This document shows, one piece after another, positions 16,855-26,291 of a stretch of 64,000 nucleotides of DNA. The stretch comes from Rhizobacter sp. (GTDB lineage Bacteria; Pseudomonadota; Gammaproteobacteria; Burkholderiales; Burkholderiaceae_C), in contig JAHBZQ010000001.1 of NCBI GenBank assembly GCA_019635355.1, positions 3,162,001 to 3,226,000 on the forward strand. The letters are read 5' to 3'. The notes below the pieces were generated by a model. It was not told where the DNA came from, searched no databases, and was given only the letters and a program-made list of their open reading frames with translations. Position numbers and translations under genes: made by a program. Position 1 is the stretch's first letter. Each line of letters starts with the position of its first letter.

Positions 16855-19089
16855 TCAGGGCTGGCCGAGGAAGAGGTAGGCCGAACGGTTGCCGCGGTCG
16901 CCCACGCCATAGGCCAGGTAGAAGGGGCCGATGGGCGTGTCGAGCGCGAAGTAGAGCGCGCTGCCGCGGCGCAGCGGCGCGCGGTCGGGGCCGAAGACGG
17001 TGTCGCCGATGCGCCCGAATTCGAGAGACCCTCCGACGTACATGCCATCGAGGAAGCCCGGGCGGGCCAGCCGGTAGTTGTAGACGAGGCGGCCGAAGCG
17101 CATCTCCTTGCCGAGCAGCTGCCCCGTCTGGTAGCCCGACAGGTTCAGGAAGCCGCCCAGCTGCAGGATCTCGTGGTCGGGCAGCGGCCCGGAGCGCAGG
17201 TTGCCGCCCAGGCGCGTGGCGGCGCGCAGCGTGTGCGGGCCGGTGTGCGTGGCGCCCTGCAGCGCGAGCTGCGCCTTGCTGTAGGTGTCGCTCGCGCCGA
17301 GCGCGGTGTGTGACATGAACACCTGCAGCTCGCCCGCATACCCTTCGCGCGGGAAGCGCAGGTTGTCGAGCCGGTCGATGCGCACGCGGCCGAGCACGCC
17401 GGCCAGCTGGCGGTCGATGCCGAGCAGGCGCGCCGGCACGAAGCTCGTGTCGTCGGCCAGCGTCACCCGCCCGCGCACGACCCCGAGCCGGCCTTCGCCC
17501 AGGGTGCCGATCGGCACGCCCACGTCGAGCCCGAACACGTAGGCGCGACGGCGAAAGCGCGCCAGGCGCTCGCGGGTGTCGTCGTCGTACACGTCGAAGG
17601 GCTCGTCGACCGCCTCGAGGCGCGGCGCGACGAAGACCCGCTGCGCGGTGGTGAGCGGCTGGTACCACTCGGTGTGCAGCGCGCTCGTGTGGCCGAGCTG
17701 CACGTCGTTGCGCCACTCGGCGCCGAGCGCGTTGAGCCAGGTGGCGCGGTGGCTCGCCTGCAGGTTGAAGAAGGCGTTGCCCTCCAGCGTGGACGAGAGC
17801 GACAGGCCCAGGCGCAGGTAGTTCGGCCCCCACGATTTCTCGTTGGCCTCGACCTGCAGCACACGGCCGATGCCGGCTTCTTCGAACACGCTGTAGTTGA
17901 CGCTCTCGAAATCGCCGCGGCTGTAGATGCGCTTCAGGTCGCGGTCGAGGCGCTGCGCGTCGAGTGCGTCGCCGGCCTGCGTGTCCATCGCGGCGAGCAC
18001 CACGTCGGGGTTGACGACCCGCGCGCCGACCACGCGCACCTCGTCGATCTTCAGCGCCTCGTCGCCCGGCGCACTGGCACGCGCGCGGCGCAGCGCGGCC
18101 CAGGTGGGCTCGGGCAGGCTCAGGCGCTCGAGCTGGCCGGTCACCGCGCGGGCCGCCACTTCGCCCGCGGCGGCGGCTTCGCCCAGGCGGTCAAAGGCGG
18201 TGGAGCCGATGTCCTTCAGGTCGGGGGCGATCAGCACGTCGCGCTCGCTCAGCTCCTTCAGCGACTGGGTGACGTTGGCCTCGGTCAGGATGCGCAGCAC
18301 CTGGTCGGTCACGTCGAGCAGCGAGTGGATGTCGCCGCGCTTGAGCAAGGGGGTGCCGATGTTGACCGCGATCACCACCTCGGCCCCGAGCTGGCGCGCC
18401 ACGTCGACCGGCAGGTTGCGCTTCAAGCCCCCGTCGACCAGCAGCCGGCCATCGATCTCGACCGGGTTCACCGCGCCCGGCACCGCCATGCTCGCGCGCG
18501 CGGCGAGCGCCAGCTGGCCGTGGCCGATGACCACCATCTCCGAGCTGGCGAGGTCGGTGGCCACCGCGCGGAAGGGAATCGGCAGCTTGTCGAAGTTGCT
18601 GGTGTTCTGCCGGCGTGTGAGCCGGCGCAGCACCGCTTCGAGCGAGACACCGGCCACCGCACCCTTCGGCAGCGCGATGCCCCGGGCGTTGATGCCCATC
18701 TCGGGGCCGAGGTAGTTGACGCCGTCGTCGGCCTTGCGCCGAAAGGGCGCGTCGATGCGCGACACGTCGCGAAAGAGGGTGGAGGTCGACAGGCCCTTCA
18801 TCTCCTCCTCGATCTCGGCCAGGGGCAGGCCGCTCGCGTAGGCCGAGCCGACGATGGAGCCGGCGCTCGTGCCCACGATCACGTCGACCGGCACGCGCAG
18901 CTCTTCGAGCACCTTGAGCACGCCGATGTGCGCACCGCCGCGGGCCCCGCCACCCGAGAGCACGAGGCCGACCTTGGGCCGGGCGGCCGGCGCCACGGGT
19001 GTGGGGGTGGGCGTCTGCGCCGGTGCCTGCGCCGTCAGCAGCGAGAGCAGCGCCGCCAGCACGGCGGCGCGACGCACGGCACCGCCCAT
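16855..19089 (-). CDS. Patatin-like phospholipase with POTRA and BamA-type barrel (type Vd autotransporter, PlpD-like)
   Basis: A 744-residue outer-membrane/secreted lipase. After a signal peptide (about 25 residues, ending APAQ) comes a patatin domain: oxyanion motif SGGGARGGAHIGV at 45-57, nucleophile Ser75 in GTSAGS and Asp219 in VDGGLKRNLP complete the catalytic dyad. A POTRA-like segment (IDEVRVVGARVVNP) follows near 350. The remaining third is a beta barrel with BamA/TamA features (RIDRLDNLRFPREGYAGEL, GGFLNLSGYQTGQLLG) ending in SAYLFLGQP. This domain order and length match Pseudomonas PlpD, the prototype of type Vd secretion. The dyad is intact, so lipase activity is likely. The small gene downstream at 19100 side is transcribed in the same direction just upstream of it. 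Confidence 0.92.
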   Translation of the reverse strand: MGGAVRRAAVLAALLSLLTAQAPAQTPTPTPVAPAARPKVGLVLSGGGARGGAHIGVLKVLEELRVPVDVIVGTSAGSIVGSAYASGLPLAEIEEEMKGLSTSTLFRDVSRIDAPFRRKADDGVNYLGPEMGINARGIALPKGAVAGVSLEAVLRRLTRRQNTSNFDKLPIPFRAVATDLASSEMVVIGHGQLALAARASMAVPGAVNPVEIDGRLLVDGGLKRNLPVDVARQLGAEVVIAVNIGTPLLKRGDIHSLLDVTDQVLRILTEANVTQSLKELSERDVLIAPDLKDIGSTAFDRLGEAAAAGEVAARAVTGQLERLSLPEPTWAALRRARASAPGDEALKIDEVRVVGARVVNPDVVLAAMDTQAGDALDAQRLDRDLKRIYSRGDFESVNYSVFEEAGIGRVLQVEANEKSWGPNYLRLGLSLSSTLEGNAFFNLQASHRATWLNALGAEWRNDVQLGHTSALHTEWYQPLTTAQRVFVAPRLEAVDEPFDVYDDDTRERLARFRRRAYVFGLDVGVPIGTLGEGRLGVVRGRVTLADDTSFVPARLLGIDRQLAGVLGRVRIDRLDNLRFPREGYAGELQVFMSHTALGASDTYSKAQLALQGATHTGPHTLRAATRLGGNLRSGPLPDHEILQLGGFLNLSGYQTGQLLGKEMRFGRLVYNYRLARPGFLDGMYVGGSLEFGRIGDTVFGPDRAPLRRGSALYFALDTPIGPFYLAYGVGDRGNRSAYLFLGQP

Positions 19090-19099
19090 GCGCGCCCGC

Positions 19100-19531
19100 T
19101 CAGCGCGACGCCGCCGAGGCCGGCGCCGACGCGCCGGGCGGCACCGGCACGATCACGCCCGGCATCAGCGAGATCTCGTCCTGCACACGCACGCCGGTCA
19201 CGAAGGCGCGCGTCTCGCCGAAGCAGCTGGTGGGCAGCCCCACCTTCTCTTCGTAGTGCAGCGCCACGCGCTTGCCCATCACCTTGTTGATCTCGGCAGC
19301 GACCGCGTCGTCGTGCACGGTGAAGAGGAATTTCTCGGGCGCCGAGCCCGGCATCGACACCAGCGACAGCTCGCCTTCCCAGGTCTTGCAGAGCCAGCCC
19401 TTGCGCGAGAGCTTCTGCACCCAGCCCGCCCGCTCGCCATCGGAGTAGCTCCAGCTCATCACCACCGCGATGTACGCGGCACCGAGCAGCACGACGACGA
19501 GAAGCGCGATCAGCCAACGGGTCGCACGCAT
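19100..19531 (-). CDS. Membrane-anchored hypothetical protein, 143 aa
   Basis: An N-terminal membrane helix (WLIALLVVVLLGAAYIAVVM, residues 6-25) anchors a periplasmic domain of about 110 residues with two Cys (KGWLCKTWEGEL and PTSCFGETRAF) that could pair. The middle has WEGELSLVSMPGSAPEKF. A strong ribosome site, GGAGG eight bases before the ATG, supports expression. Similar short proteins occur in betaproteobacteria, sometimes under misleading enzyme names; no function is assigned here. It lies 10 bp upstream of the patatin gene, so the two are probably co-transcribed. Confidence 0.75.
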   Translation of the reverse strand: MRATRWLIALLVVVLLGAAYIAVVMSWSYSDGERAGWVQKLSRKGWLCKTWEGELSLVSMPGSAPEKFLFTVHDDAVAAEINKVMGKRVALHYEEKVGLPTSCFGETRAFVTGVRVQDEISLMPGVIVPVPPGASAPASAASR

Positions 19532-19583
19532 AAGGAATCCTCCGGGGGTGGGTGTTCTTGGGTGCTCGGTTTATAACCCACGC

Positions 19584-20078
19584 ATGAAGAAAAACGCCGC
19601 CAGCGCCGAGCCGTTGCCCGAGGGCCTGGACAAGACCGACGCCCGCATCCTGCGCCTCTTGCAGGCCGACGGGCGCATCAGCAACCTGAAGCTCGCCGAG
19701 GCGGTGCACCTGTCGCCCACGGCGGTGCTCGAGCGGGTGAAGCGGCTCACGCGCGATGGCTACATCCTCGGCTACGAGGCGCGGCTCAACCCGAAGAAGC
19801 TCGGCGCCGGCATGATGGTCTTCATCCAGGTGGTGCTCGACCGCACCACGCCCGACGTGTTCGACCATTTCAAGGCCGCGGTGCAGGTGCGCCCCGAGAT
19901 CCTCGAGTGCCACATGGTGGCCGGCGGCTTCGACTACCTCATCAAGACCCGCGTGGCCGACATGGAGGCCTATCGCGCGCTGGTGGGCTCGGTGATCTGG
20001 ACGCTGCCCGGCGTGCGCGAAACCCACACCTACGCGGTGATGGAAGAGGTGAAGGACACGACGGCGCTGCCGTTCTGA
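19584..20078 (+). CDS. lrp: Lrp/AsnC family transcriptional regulator
   Basis: A 164-residue feast/famine regulator. The N-terminal helix-turn-helix is LDKTDARILRLLQADGRISN followed by LKLAEAVHLSPTAVLERVKRL (residues about 15-57); the C-terminal RAM effector domain includes GGFDYLIKTRV and the conserved PGV block near 150. The central DGYILGYEARLNPKKLG is very close to leucine-responsive Lrp proteins. The ATG at 19584 gives the normal length. It is divergent from the membrane-anchored hypothetical with 52 bp between starts, so it may act there and on itself. Effector presumably an amino acid, by family. Confidence 0.92.
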   Translation: MKKNAASAEPLPEGLDKTDARILRLLQADGRISNLKLAEAVHLSPTAVLERVKRLTRDGYILGYEARLNPKKLGAGMMVFIQVVLDRTTPDVFDHFKAAVQVRPEILECHMVAGGFDYLIKTRVADMEAYRALVGSVIWTLPGVRETHTYAVMEEVKDTTALPF

Positions 20079-20085
20079 GCGTGTC

Positions 20086-22577
20086 TCAGCTCAAGGGCGC
20101 CAGCAGGTCGTGCAGGTCCTGCTCGCTGAACTTCGCCGCCGCCTCGTCGTCGTGCCCGAGCACACCGTCGGCCAGCGTGCGCTTGCGCGCCTGCAGGGCC
20201 AGCATGCGCTCCTCGATGCTGCCTTCGGCGATGAGCTTGTAGACGAAGACCGGCTGCGTCTGGCCGATGCGGTGGGCGCGCGCGGTGGCCTGCGCTTCGA
20301 CGGCCGGGTTCCACCACGGGTCGAAGTGGATCACGGTGTCGGCCGCGGTGAGGTTCAGGCCCTGGCCGCCCGCCTTCAGGCTCACCAGCAGCAGCGGCGC
20401 CTCGCCACGCTGGAAACGCTGCACCACCTCGCCGCGCCGCGCGACCGGCGTGCGGCCGGTGAGCGCGAGCCAGGGGAGTTGCAGCTCGTCGAGCGCCAGT
20501 TCGATGAGCGACAACGCTTGCGTGAACTGCGAGAACAGCAGCACGCGCCGGCCTTCGGCCACCAGCGCGGGCAGCTGCTGGCACAGCCAGTCGAGCTTGG
20601 CGCGCTCCATGCCGCGCGGGTTCTGGTGGCCTTTCAGCAGCCGCGGGTCGCAGCACACCTGGCGCAGCTTGAGCAGCGCATCGAGGATGGTGATCTGCGC
20701 CCCGGCGAAGCCGCGCCGCGTGAGCAGGCGCCGCACGATCTCGTCGGAGGCAACGCGCACGCTCTCGTACAGCTCGCGTTGCTGGCCTTGCAGCTGCACC
20801 CGCTCGACCACCCCGGTGAGCGGCGGCAGCTCGGTGGCCACGTCCTGCTTGCGGCGGCGCAGGATGAAGGGGCGCACACGCTGCGCGAGCCGCTCGGCGC
20901 GCAAGGTCTCGCCGTTCTCTTCGATGGGCTTGCGCCACTGGCGGGCGAAGCTGCGGCTGTCGCCGAGGAAGCCGGGCATGAGGAAGTCGAACTGCGCCCA
21001 CAGTTCGGAAAGGTTGTTTTCGAGCGGCGTGCCGGTGAGGCAGAGGCGGTGGCGCGTCTCCAGGCGACGCAGGGCGCCGGCGCTGCGGCCGGTGGCGTTT
21101 TTCACCGCCTGCGCTTCGTCGAGGAGGACGATGTGAAAGCTGTGCGGGAGCAGTGCCTCGATGTCGCGCCACAAGAGCGGGTAGGTGGTGAGCACCACGT
21201 CGTGCTCGGCGATGCGGGGGAAGTCTTTCGCGCGCTCGGGCCCTTGCAGCACGAGCAAGCGCAGGCCGGGCGCCATGCGCTGCGCTTCGGCGCGCCAGTT
21301 GAAAAGCAGCGAGGTGGGCAGCACCACGAGCGCGGGGCGGTCGAGGCGGCCGGCTTCTTTCTCGACCAGCAAGTGCGCCAGCGCCTGCGCCGTCTTGCCC
21401 AGGCCCATGTCGTCGGCCAGGATGCCGCCGAGCCGGTGCTCGCGCAGGTATTGCAGCCAGTCGAGGCCGCGTTGCTGGTAGGCGCGCAGGCTGAGCTGAA
21501 GCCCCGCCGGTGGCGGCACCGGCGGCGGCGTGCCGGCGCTGCGCAGCCGCTCGGCGAGCAGCTGCAGGCCGGCCTCGCCCTGCAGTTGCCAGGCGCCGTG
21601 CGGGCCGGCGCGCTGCGCCTGCGTGTCGTGCAGCGCGCTGCGCAGCAGCTCGAGCCGGTGCGCGTCCCAACCGCCGAGCGGCAGGGGCCCGTGCTGGCGC
21701 GCGGGGTCGGTGAGCAGGTCCACCATCGCGCGCACGATGGCCTTGATCGGCGCGGCGGGCGCGTCGATGCGCCGGCCGCCGGGCGCGCGCAGGCGCACCG
21801 TCGCGCGGTCGTCGAGGCTCGCGATGTGGGCCACCGAGAGCCAGCGGCTGTCGCGCTTGAGCAGGTCGGCCAGCAGGGGCACGAGGTCCCAGGTCTCGCC
21901 CGCGATCTCGACGCCGAGCGAGAGCATCCAGCTGCCTTCGCGCCAGGGCTGGCGCAAGGCCTCGACGGGCACCTCGTCGCGGCGCAGCGGCGCGGCGAGT
22001 TCGCGGCCCAGCACCTCGCCGGTGGCCGGCTCGACGACGAGCTTCCAGCCCTGCACCTGCAGCGTCTCGTGCGCGAAGCCGGGCAGCACCACCACGCTCC
22101 AGCCGGCGGCCTGCCACTCGGGCACACGCTCGGCCCAGAACTCGCCGAACTGCTCTTCGCGCAGCAGCGTCCACAGCGGGCCCGCCGGGCGCGGCAGGTC
22201 GGCCGAGCGCCATTGCAAGGCGTCGTCGGGCAGCGGGTGCAGGCCGGCGGCCCACACCGCGTCGAGTGCGTCGGCCTCGGCGGCACGCTCGCGGGTGAGC
22301 GACCACGGGCCGCCGTCGGCGTCGTCAACCTGCACGACCGCCGGGCCGCGGCTGTTGAGCACCGAGGTGGGCGCGGGCAGCTCGGTCTCGCGGCCGTCGT
22401 CGTGGCGGTAGAGCCAGCCGATGCGCGCCACCGTGACCTCGGGGCCACGCGGGCCGAAGGGGCCGCTCGGCCGCAGGCCCAGCAGGCCGTGGCCGCGGTT
22501 CAGGGTCTGCAGCGTGAGGCGTGGGCGGAAACGTGAACGGGATGGGGACGGGGCGGTGTGCGCGGGCCCGGGAACAC

Positions 22578-22581
<4 letters not shown>
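20086..22581 (-). CDS. SNF2-family DEAD/DEAH-box ATPase
   Basis: An 831-residue superfamily 2 helicase-like ATPase of the bacterial SNF2 (HepA/RapA-like) type. The N-terminal 390 residues are family-specific. The ATPase core carries the Walker A block LADDMGLGKTAQALA, Walker B DEAQ (LLDEAQAVKN), LTGTPLENNLSELW (motif III), the LFSQFTQAL strand (motif IV), SLKAGGQGLNL (motif V) and ATARAHRIGQ (motif VI). All motifs are intact, so ATP-driven DNA translocation is expected. The start ATG overlaps the stop of the upstream histidine kinase by four bases (ATGA), which fixes it and indicates coupled translation. Target complex unknown. Confidence 0.9.
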
Positions 22582-24146
<1,565 letters not shown>

Positions 24147-24259
24147 GCAGGCCACGCTATCCCTGGGCCGGCACTTGTGTATCGGGGAGAACGAGGGGCA
24201 CGCGCGAGCGCGATCGGCTCAAGATGCGGTGTTGCGCCCCCACGCGACTCCCCTCGAAC

Positions 24260-25054
24260 ATGGCGATGACCACCTCCGAATCCACGCCCACCCGTGACGA
24301 CGCCCCTCGGCCCAGCACCGCCTTCGACATCCCCTTGCGCCCGCTGGCCTGGCGCACGCTCGTGCACTGCCTGCGGCTCGGCCTGCGCGACTTCGCCCGC
24401 GCCCCGTGGATCGGCCTCTTCTACGGCGCCTGCTTCGTGGCGATGGGCTGGGCGCTGCTGGCGGTGTTCCAGCATGCGCCGGTGTACGTGCTCGCGCTGT
24501 CGGCCGGCTTCCTGCTGATGGGGCCGTTTCTCTGCATGGGCCTGTACCGCGTGAGCCAGCAGCTCGAAGCCGGTGGCGCGCCGCGCTTCGCCGACTCGCT
24601 CTTCGCCTGGCGCACCCGGCTCGGCACGCTCGCGATCTTCGGCTTTGCGCTGCTCGTGCTCGAGATGCTGTGGGGCCGCGCGGCGCTGGTGGTGTTTGCA
24701 GTGAGCTTCGACGGCATGCCCGACTTCAAGGGCTCGCTGCTCGCGCTGCTCGACCTCGACAACCTCGGCTTCATCGTTGCCTACCTGGCGGTGGGCGCGG
24801 TGTTCGCCGGGCTCATCTACGCGGTGAGCGTGGTGGCGATCCCGATGATCCTCGACCGGCAGACCGATGCGATCACCGCCGCGCTCACCAGCCTGCGCCT
24901 GGTGCTCACGCAGACGCCGGTGCTGCTCGCGTGGGGCGCGATCGTCACCGTGCTCGTGGTGCTGGCGCTGCTGCCGGCCTTCGCGGGGCTGCTCGTGATC
25001 GGCCCGTGGCTCGGGCATGCGAGCTGGCACCTGTACCGGCACGCGGTGGGCTGA
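24260..25054 (+). CDS. DUF2189 integral membrane protein
   Basis: A 264-residue inner-membrane protein with about six hydrophobic spans, beginning after a polar N-terminus of about 30 residues. Typical DUF2189 features are LGLRDFARAPWIGLFYGA, FLLMGPFLCMGLYRVSQQLE and the late LVIGPWLGHASWHLYRH. Two ATGs lie six bases apart (24260, 24266) without a clear ribosome site. It is divergent from the histidine kinase and followed by another membrane protein gene 48 bases on. Biochemical role unknown. Confidence 0.85.
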   Translation: MAMTTSESTPTRDDAPRPSTAFDIPLRPLAWRTLVHCLRLGLRDFARAPWIGLFYGACFVAMGWALLAVFQHAPVYVLALSAGFLLMGPFLCMGLYRVSQQLEAGGAPRFADSLFAWRTRLGTLAIFGFALLVLEMLWGRAALVVFAVSFDGMPDFKGSLLALLDLDNLGFIVAYLAVGAVFAGLIYAVSVVAIPMILDRQTDAITAALTSLRLVLTQTPVLLAWGAIVTVLVVLALLPAFAGLLVIGPWLGHASWHLYRHAVG

Positions 25055-25102
25055 CGCTCACCGCCACAATCGGGGGCTCCTCCGTCTTCCGCCCCTGCCA
25101 CT

Positions 25103-25876
25103 TTGCTCGCCCTCAAGCTCCTGCTCGTCCCCGCCTTCCTGCTGATGGTCTCGCTGGCCGGCCGGCGCTGGGGGCCGCAAGTGGCGGGCTGGCTGGCCGG
25201 GCTGCCGGTGGTGGCCGGGCCCATCCTCTTCTTCCTCGCGGTGGAGCGTGGCGCGGGCTTCGCGGCCACGGCGGCCACGCTGTCGCTCTCGGCGGTGCTG
25301 GCCTCGGTGAGCTTCAGCCTCGCCTTCGCCCACGCTGGGCGGCGCGGGCCGTGGTGGCCGGCCTTGTTCGCAGGGCTGGCGGCTTGGGCGCTCGCCGCCA
25401 CGGCGCTCGCGCGTTGGCCGCTGCCGATCGGGTGGGCATTGGCGCTGTCGCTGGCCACCTTGTGGATGGCCCCGAGGCTCTTCCCGGCCGTCGCGCCTCA
25501 ACCTTCGGGCCGCGCGATGGGCCGCGGCGAACTGCTGCTGCGCATGGCCACCGGCGCCGGGCTGACGGTGGGCGTCACCGCCGCCGCGGCGGCGCTCGGG
25601 CCGGCCTGGAGCGGGCTGCTGGCGGTGTTCCCGGTGCTGGGCATCGTGCTCGCGGTGTTCTCGCACCGCAGCCAGGGAGGCGGCTTCGCCGCCGCCTTGC
25701 TGCGCGCGATGGCGACCGGGCTTTACGCCTTCGTCGCCTTCTGCTTCGTGCTCGCCCTGGCGCTGCCGGCCTGGGGCACGGGCTGGGCCTTCACCGTGGC
25801 CACCGTGGCGTCGCTCGCGGTGCAGCTGGCCACCCGCGGGCGCGTGGCCGTGCAGCGCCCGCAGGCGGCTACTTGA
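25103..25876 (+). CDS. Polytopic membrane protein, hypothetical
   Basis: A 257-residue protein that is hydrophobic almost throughout, with roughly seven to eight spans (for example LLLVPAFLLMVSLAG, GPAWSGLLAVFPVLGIVLAV and GLYAFVAFCFVLALAL). GPQVAGWLAGLPVVAGPILF near the N-terminus is the most conserved-looking block. Translation appears to start at TTG 25103; no ATG is available near the first span. It follows the DUF2189 gene closely and is convergent with the lipoprotein gene, overlapping by 8 bases. No transporter signature was recognised. Confidence 0.72.
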   Translation: MLALKLLLVPAFLLMVSLAGRRWGPQVAGWLAGLPVVAGPILFFLAVERGAGFAATAATLSLSAVLASVSFSLAFAHAGRRGPWWPALFAGLAAWALAATALARWPLPIGWALALSLATLWMAPRLFPAVAPQPSGRAMGRGELLLRMATGAGLTVGVTAAAAALGPAWSGLLAVFPVLGIVLAVFSHRSQGGGFAAALLRAMATGLYAFVAFCFVLALALPAWGTGWAFTVATVASLAVQLATRGRVAVQRPQAAT

Positions 25877-26153
25877 AGCACTGGCCGCGCCGCTCCAGCC
25901 AGTAGACGACGTTGCCGATCACGGCGATGCTGCCCGAGATGACGGCACTCGCCGTGGCCACCGCCCCCGCGCCCACCAGCAGCGTCACGCAGCCTTCGTT
26001 GGCGCAGCCGCCGAACCAGCCGATCTGCTGCACGTCGAGCACCATCTGGCGCTTCTGGATCTTGCAGTCGTCGTCGAACACGATCTCGGTGCGCGGCACC
26101 ACGATGCAGGCCGACAACAGCAAGGGCAGCAAGAACAGGCTGGGGACTTTCAC
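25869..26153 (-). CDS. Small lipoprotein, hypothetical
   Basis: A 94-residue protein beginning at a GTG (26153) because the signal peptide KVPSLFLLPLLLSAC starts there and no ATG is available. The lipobox LLSAC places lipidated Cys at residue 16. The mature part has four further Cys (DDDCKIQ, GGCANEGCVTLL, RGQCFK) and a hydrophobic stretch rich in Ala/Val. The overlap with the convergent membrane-protein gene is 8 bases. Function unknown. Confidence 0.7.
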   Translation of the reverse strand: MKVPSLFLLPLLLSACIVVPRTEIVFDDDCKIQKRQMVLDVQQIGWFGGCANEGCVTLLVGAGAVATASAVISGSIAVIGNVVYWLERRGQCFK

Positions 26154-26291
26154 GTAAGCGCGCACGGGGACGGTCCGATCGTGGTGTTTGCCACAGCCTA
26201 ACCCACGCTGCACAGGGCACCCGCACCTTTGTGCAAATTGCTCACGGAATGCGCGGCGCGTCGTCAGGGAGCCCCTCCTAACATCGCGACC

